Of a stretch of DNA of 64,000 nucleotides, positions 59,469-64,000 are shown piece after piece; within the stretch, counting starts at the first letter, position 1; each line of letters opens with the position of its first letter. Made by a program: the position numbers and the translations under genes. The notes below the pieces were generated by a model that worked only from the letters and a program-made list of their open reading frames with translations, was not told the DNA's origin and ran no database searches. Source of the stretch: Symsagittifera roscoffensis (lineage: Eukaryota; Xenacoelomorpha; Acoela; Convolutidae); contig NC_087068.1 of the NCBI RefSeq assembly GCF_963678635.1, positions 59,582,872 through 59,646,871 of the forward strand. The letters run 5' to 3'.

Positions 59469-62400
59469 ATGAGTAAAATTTTTAGACCACTAATACTCAA
59501 GAAAAACGCAATCACCTATTTAGACGATGTTTTTATGCAATCACAGACAAAAGAAGAAATGTTTAAAGTTTTAGAACACTATCACAAAATACTTCAGAAC
59601 GAAAATCTGAAGGCCGCTCCCGATAAATCACATTTCTTTTTAACACGAGTTAAATTCTTAGGACACAATTTAGAAAGAAAAACAATCACTCCATTAAAAT
59701 CACGCATTGATGCTATTCAGAAGCTTCAAACACCAACAAACAAAAAGAAAATCCAAGAATTCCTTGGAATGTTAAATTTTTTAAGCAAATACGTCTATAA
59801 AATGCAATTATACTTAAGACCATTCTATAATATACTCAGACAACAAAATAATTTTGAATGGAATACAGAACATCAAACACGATTTGAAGAAATTAAAAAA
59901 CTCCTAACTGAACAAATTTCGAATACAATTCCAGACCCAAATCAACCATTCTATGCAATGTGCGATGCTTCAAATTTTGGCATCGGCGCAGCGTTATTAC
60001 AATCACACAATGGTACAAACAAAATGAACCTTATATCAGCAAATTCTCGATTATTCACTCAAGCAGAGCTAAGACTCTCAACCCTAATGAGAGAATGTAC
60101 AGCCATAATCTATACACTTACAGAATATGAATTTCTGATACTTGGATCAAAACATCCAACAGTTCTATTCACAGATCACAAACCAATCATTTTTCTATTT
60201 ACACAAAAATCCAACCCAAATCACCGAGTTTACAGATTTCAATTAATTCTAATGAAATTTCCAAACTTACATATAGTTTGGGCAGCAGGAAAAAATCTTG
60301 CATTACCAGACACATTAAGTCGAAATACACCACCTGAATTACTTACACGTAAAACTACAGTTGAAATACCCAAAAATATAAAATTTTACCTTGCAGAAAA
60401 CGAAACATCACCCCGACTAGAATGCAAATATGCAGTAAAAACTGACGTTGAACAATCACAGATAAATAATCTACAACACTTCCCACTTTATTTAGATTGC
60501 CAAAATAACCACTACGAAGTTGATCTACTTGGAACATCAACTTTCAAACCAATTCCATATTCACAATGGATAAAAAATAACACCCAACAAAAAAGAGTAA
60601 AACAACACTCGCATAAAAAAGACCTTTTTCCGTTAATTGAAAAAGAAAATCTAACTGATGAAATAAATTTATCAGGACCACAAACAAACGATTCAAAATA
60701 CACAATAAATCAAGTTTTTGACCTCTATGACCCACTTGACACAATTCCTTTATCTAAATTAGAAATTGAAAACATTTTTCTCCTTCCAACAGAAAAAATT
60801 ACAATTAAAACCTTGAAACAATATCAAAATCTTGACCCAGTAATTAGACAACTAAAATCATGGCACAAATATAAAACTAAACCCGTAAAAGCAGATACCA
60901 CAATTTTAGGAAATAAAACACTCCTCCGATATTTTCGAAAATTCAACAATACAATAATTAATGAAAACACAGACCTTCTAGAATACCAAATAAATGAATC
61001 GACAGTTCCCTGTCTCCCTTTAAGTATGATTCTCATAGCTTTTAACATTTCACATACACAAAACATTAAAGGACACTCTGGATCAGAGAAAACATATTCA
61101 AATTTCATACAAAACTTTTATTTCCCAAATGCACCAATTTGGATAGAAGTACTATGCAATGATTGTATAGTATGTCAGCTAAATAAACCTTATCCAAATC
61201 AAAAACAAATAGCACAAAAACAAGATTTTAAAGGACAAAGTTTGTACTTTAACCACCGTATTTCATTTGATACGAAAGGACCAATTTCACCATCATCCGA
61301 AGGAAACTCCTACATTATGGTAATTGTTGACGCATTTACACATTATGTAGCACTTAACCCAGTACCACATTATAACGCTTATTACGCTTACACAACACTT
61401 TATGAACACTGGATAGCCAAATTCGGACTACCAGAAATTTTGGTTACAGACAACGGCACAGAATTCATAAATAATGAAATCATCACATTATGTCATTTAT
61501 ATAACATCAAACACAAACCACGTACATCTCATGCACCTTGGACAAACGGCTTAGTCGAAGGTATGAACCGTTCACTACAAGAATATCTTAGATGTATCAT
61601 CAATGGAAATGATACAAGATACACCGAATGGTCAGCAGATGTAAAACTATTTCCCTTGGCATATAATTCACAAATCACGACAACTCTAGGAATGTCACCA
61701 AATGAAATGGTTTTTAATCAAAAGCCACGCAAACCAATCATGTTTACAGCAAACTCTCATAAAAATGCACAAAGCCATTGTCAACCGAATAAAGACTCAA
61801 TTTGTTATAACCTACCTTTACACACACATGATGAAGATCATTTTCATCACCCACAAATTCTTAAATTAGCCTCCGGTACACACAATGAATGGATTTTAAA
61901 CAGAGATAAAAAACACAATGAAATTTACCAAAAAGTAACAAAAAAATTGTTACAAAGGCAAAACATTAATGAACAAATAAATTCACGCTTTACACCAGCC
62001 TCCGATTTAAAAATTGGAACATTTGTTTTAATACCCAATTTTAACACTCAAAAAGGAATTTCTAAAAAATTACAACCCCTTCGTAAAGGACCATACCAAA
62101 TAACTTCCAAACCCACTGATGTCACATATAAAATCACCGACTCAGAACAAAAAGAAATTGTTCAACATCGAAACAATCTATTACCTTATTACCCAAAAGA
62201 ATACGCACTACGCGAACTAACTCAATTATATTCTTTCACAGGTTTAAAAGTTATTCAAAATAACCCACATACAGAAAATGAAACAAAAGACCAACATGAC
62301 ATTCATCCCGAAAACCAAAGTAAAAAATCAACTACAATAAAACACAATACAAAAAAGCTAGAAAAAAAAAATTCCCAAAAAGAAAGAAAAAATAGAAAAA

Positions 62401-62549
62401 TGACAGAAAAAATTATACCCCAAGAACAAATCGACACATCAGAACATAGAGAGTCATCACGACTTAGAAATCAACCACGCAAAAACTATAAAACATTCAT
62501 CCCACAATCTAAAATATTAAAGAAAGTTGAATTTCAAAAACAGCTTTAA
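59469..62549 (+). CDS. pol: RT C-half, RNase H and complete integrase (copy B)
   Basis: 1026 codons. RT YLDD at residues 17-20; RNase H with CDASN (Asp 166), RECTA, FTDHKP and LPDTLSR. Integrase has the zinc-binding His-His-Cys-Cys region, and catalytic Asp 601, Asp 661 and Glu 697 with exactly 35 residues between the last two. The integrase C-terminus carries a GPY/F module (Gly-Pro-Tyr 874-876, HRNNLLPYY). The last 65 residues form a Lys/Glu/Gln-rich tail. No chromodomain. The native protein begins upstream: the ATG at 59,469 is internal to RT. RT copies the RNA, RNase H removes it and integrase inserts the DNA. Confidence 0.92.
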   Translation: MSKIFRPLILKKNAITYLDDVFMQSQTKEEMFKVLEHYHKILQNENLKAAPDKSHFFLTRVKFLGHNLERKTITPLKSRIDAIQKLQTPTNKKKIQEFLGMLNFLSKYVYKMQLYLRPFYNILRQQNNFEWNTEHQTRFEEIKKLLTEQISNTIPDPNQPFYAMCDASNFGIGAALLQSHNGTNKMNLISANSRLFTQAELRLSTLMRECTAIIYTLTEYEFLILGSKHPTVLFTDHKPIIFLFTQKSNPNHRVYRFQLILMKFPNLHIVWAAGKNLALPDTLSRNTPPELLTRKTTVEIPKNIKFYLAENETSPRLECKYAVKTDVEQSQINNLQHFPLYLDCQNNHYEVDLLGTSTFKPIPYSQWIKNNTQQKRVKQHSHKKDLFPLIEKENLTDEINLSGPQTNDSKYTINQVFDLYDPLDTIPLSKLEIENIFLLPTEKITIKTLKQYQNLDPVIRQLKSWHKYKTKPVKADTTILGNKTLLRYFRKFNNTIINENTDLLEYQINESTVPCLPLSMILIAFNISHTQNIKGHSGSEKTYSNFIQNFYFPNAPIWIEVLCNDCIVCQLNKPYPNQKQIAQKQDFKGQSLYFNHRISFDTKGPISPSSEGNSYIMVIVDAFTHYVALNPVPHYNAYYAYTTLYEHWIAKFGLPEILVTDNGTEFINNEIITLCHLYNIKHKPRTSHAPWTNGLVEGMNRSLQEYLRCIINGNDTRYTEWSADVKLFPLAYNSQITTTLGMSPNEMVFNQKPRKPIMFTANSHKNAQSHCQPNKDSICYNLPLHTHDEDHFHHPQILKLASGTHNEWILNRDKKHNEIYQKVTKKLLQRQNINEQINSRFTPASDLKIGTFVLIPNFNTQKGISKKLQPLRKGPYQITSKPTDVTYKITDSEQKEIVQHRNNLLPYYPKEYALRELTQLYSFTGLKVIQNNPHTENETKDQHDIHPENQSKKSTTIKHNTKKLEKKNSQKERKNRKMTEKIIPQEQIDTSEHRESSRLRNQPRKNYKTFIPQSKILKKVEFQKQL

Positions 62550-63369
62550 TTTTACATTTAATAATCTTTGCACCTCTGAAATATTTTGAACTTTCATTTT
62601 TCAAAATAACATGCTGACAGACACGAAACGATTCTAGTTCAAAATTAGCCAATAGGATTCATCCAATCCGTCACCTTCTATAACACTAACACAAACCAAC
62701 TAGACGAAAGATATTAAACTCCAGGCATATCTATAACTATAACTTTGCGACCTCCAGGTCAAAAATAAGCAAACCATTCCAACTTGACAACTAAAATAAA
62801 TATCACCATAATATCATAACCCTCCCTTATCTAATAAACCAAAGATCAACAATATTTCCCCAACTCAGACCTCAAATACCCCCCAAACAAATATGTTAAA
62901 TTAGCCTAAAGTAAAAGAACGACCATTTTAATTAGCCTAAAGTATCCAAAACTCAAAAATACCCCAGATCACTTGACAAATAAAAATAAAGAAAAAGAAG
63001 ACCCCCCGATCACCATAAAATTCGCCCCCAACAATTTTTCACAAAACTCAACCCACTTGTCAAAAAACCAATAAATAATTCGACCACACTTGAAAATTGC
63101 CTCAAACAACAAAAAATATCCGATCGAGAAGCCATTTCTTAAATGCTCTTCTCTCGACCAGTCAACATAATTCTTAACATTCTCATAAACTTTTTAACGA
63201 TATTTTAACTTTTAATCATATTTCTTTTTGATACCTTTGAAGCTTTTATAATAATCTTAATCATTTTTTGCAATATTTTTTAAATTTTCTATTCCATATT
63301 TGAACTATACCTCCAACTTTCAAAAGCTATTGACTATATCCACAGGTACGATTCACAAAACTTATCTAA
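62550..63369. other. Spacer between pol and third ORF
   Basis: No long frame. C-rich and A-rich, with a possible splice acceptor (TATATCCACAG, ending at 63,344) 25 bases before the next ATG. Such an acceptor would fit a spliced third ORF as in envelope-bearing Gypsy elements; this is inference. Confidence 0.5.
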
Positions 63370-64000
63370 ATGATACGAACCATTTTTAGTAGAACCGATA
63401 TTTTTTTACTATTTGTAATTTTTATAACATTTCTATCATCCCTCATCTTGACAATATGCAAATGTATAAAAAAAGCAATCATCACATTCGCCCTAGCAAC
63501 AATTCTCCTAATTCTTTTTCTAGAAGAGTACTACAATAAACATAAATTTTTTCACTAAAAGAAATAGATCAAAAACCATCAAAAATTGCTAACCAACAAT
63601 CACACAGTCAGTCTTCACCGACATCATCCCAAGAAAACCCAACACCACCTACAACTACCCAAAACCCCCAAACATCTACACGAATTTCTTTCCAAGATAA
63701 CCCCTATACCTTTGAAGAACGACACGCTCGCTTATCTGAACCACTAGAACCAGTTCAACGACAAGCACCTCTAAGTGAACCAACATATAACTTATACCCA
63801 ACACTACCACAAGAATTACGTAGAATACGAAATCTTAGTCAAAATCAAAATACAGTTGAAATAAATAGACAAATTATACATCCTCGACGAAACAGAAATT
63901 TTCAAACCCCCCGAGTTCATTTTGATATACCCCAATCCCCATCACAAAGTACTCCAGAAAACCCCATTGGTATATTACCAGAAACCCCTACGCTTCTTTC
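63370..64000 (+). CDS. Third ORF: membrane segments, stop, then open frame
   Basis: From ATG (63,370), 62 codons with two hydrophobic helices (about residues 11-30 and 36-53) separated by a Cys-Lys-Cys-Ile-Lys-Lys turn. TAA follows at 63,556-63,558. The same frame is then open, without an ATG, to the window end: 147 codons rich in Pro, Gln, Ser, Thr and Asn with RISFQDNPYTF and PRVHFDIP-like blocks. It could be an envelope-like or other membrane protein whose frame is broken by one stop, or two genes. No similarity to the envelope-like segments at 5-10 kb was seen. Confidence 0.45.

Larger units (their letters stand above)
50420..64000 (+). mobile_element. Ty3/Gypsy element copy B (runs out of window)
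   Basis: Repeats copy A to 61,640, then continues with the rest of integrase, a 0.8-kb spacer and a third ORF region that leaves the window. No 3' terminal repeat is visible. Private lesions are one extra base near 53,537, TAG at 54,302, TAA at 57,535 and a 2-bp deletion near 57,825. The right element boundary is outside the window. Confidence 0.9.

Noticed and set aside
47979-63558. Alternative genetic code with UAA as sense, given three in-frame UAA codons
   Set aside because: The 1026-codon pol frame and the other intact frames contain no internal UAA, and decayed relatives have sense codons at the RT stop position.

Overview
The window looks like a repeat-rich, AT-rich stretch of an animal (probably invertebrate) nuclear genome. 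Three things point that way: one gene is split by GT-AG introns and starts with a signal peptide; there are Ty3/Gypsy (Metaviridae) retrotransposons and Polinton/Maverick remnants; and there are hAT-type miniature elements with 8-bp target duplications. Nothing looks bacterial. No tRNA, rRNA or CRISPR array was seen. Species cannot be named from the sequence, and all homologies were judged by eye.

Bases 1-22,560 hold badly decayed relatives of the Ty3/Gypsy element that is better preserved at the right end. A 6.6-kb block (1-6599) recurs almost unchanged at 12,442-19,033, with the same stop codons and deletions. Each block runs leader, ORF1, gag, end of protease, reverse transcriptase, then an envelope-like segment. 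The gag capsid core, the protease active site and the integrase are missing. Between the blocks lie two more envelope-like segments and another protease/RT fragment. A second duplicated pair lies at 19,510-20,735 and 21,502-22,530.

Bases 23,235-27,760 are a Polinton/Maverick graveyard. They include an integrase N-terminal fragment, a small adenovirus-pX-like basic protein, a capsid protein of the F54H12.2-like family and an adenain-like cysteine protease. All are on the plus strand and all are broken. A shorter copy beside it joins the capsid start directly to the protease.

Bases 28,000-39,190 are the most host-like part. A four-exon piece of a secreted-protein gene (35,700-37,032) has introns in consistent phase. 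Two hAT-like MITEs, a third diverged relative and an inverted pair of short gag-like fragments are also here. The rest is non-coding as far as can be seen.

Bases 39,190-64,000 hold two Ty3/Gypsy copies (A and B) in direct tandem, about 99% alike by eye. Copy A stops inside integrase at 50,412, and copy B starts eight bases later. Each carries a leader, a small basic ORF1, a gag with a 1,412-bp internal duplication that breaks the frame, a UAA-separated protease in the same frame, RT/RNase H and integrase. Copy B has a complete integrase C-terminus, followed at 63,370 by a membrane-segment ORF and an open frame that leaves the window. Neither copy is intact: both share a stop and a frameshift in RT, and each has private lesions.
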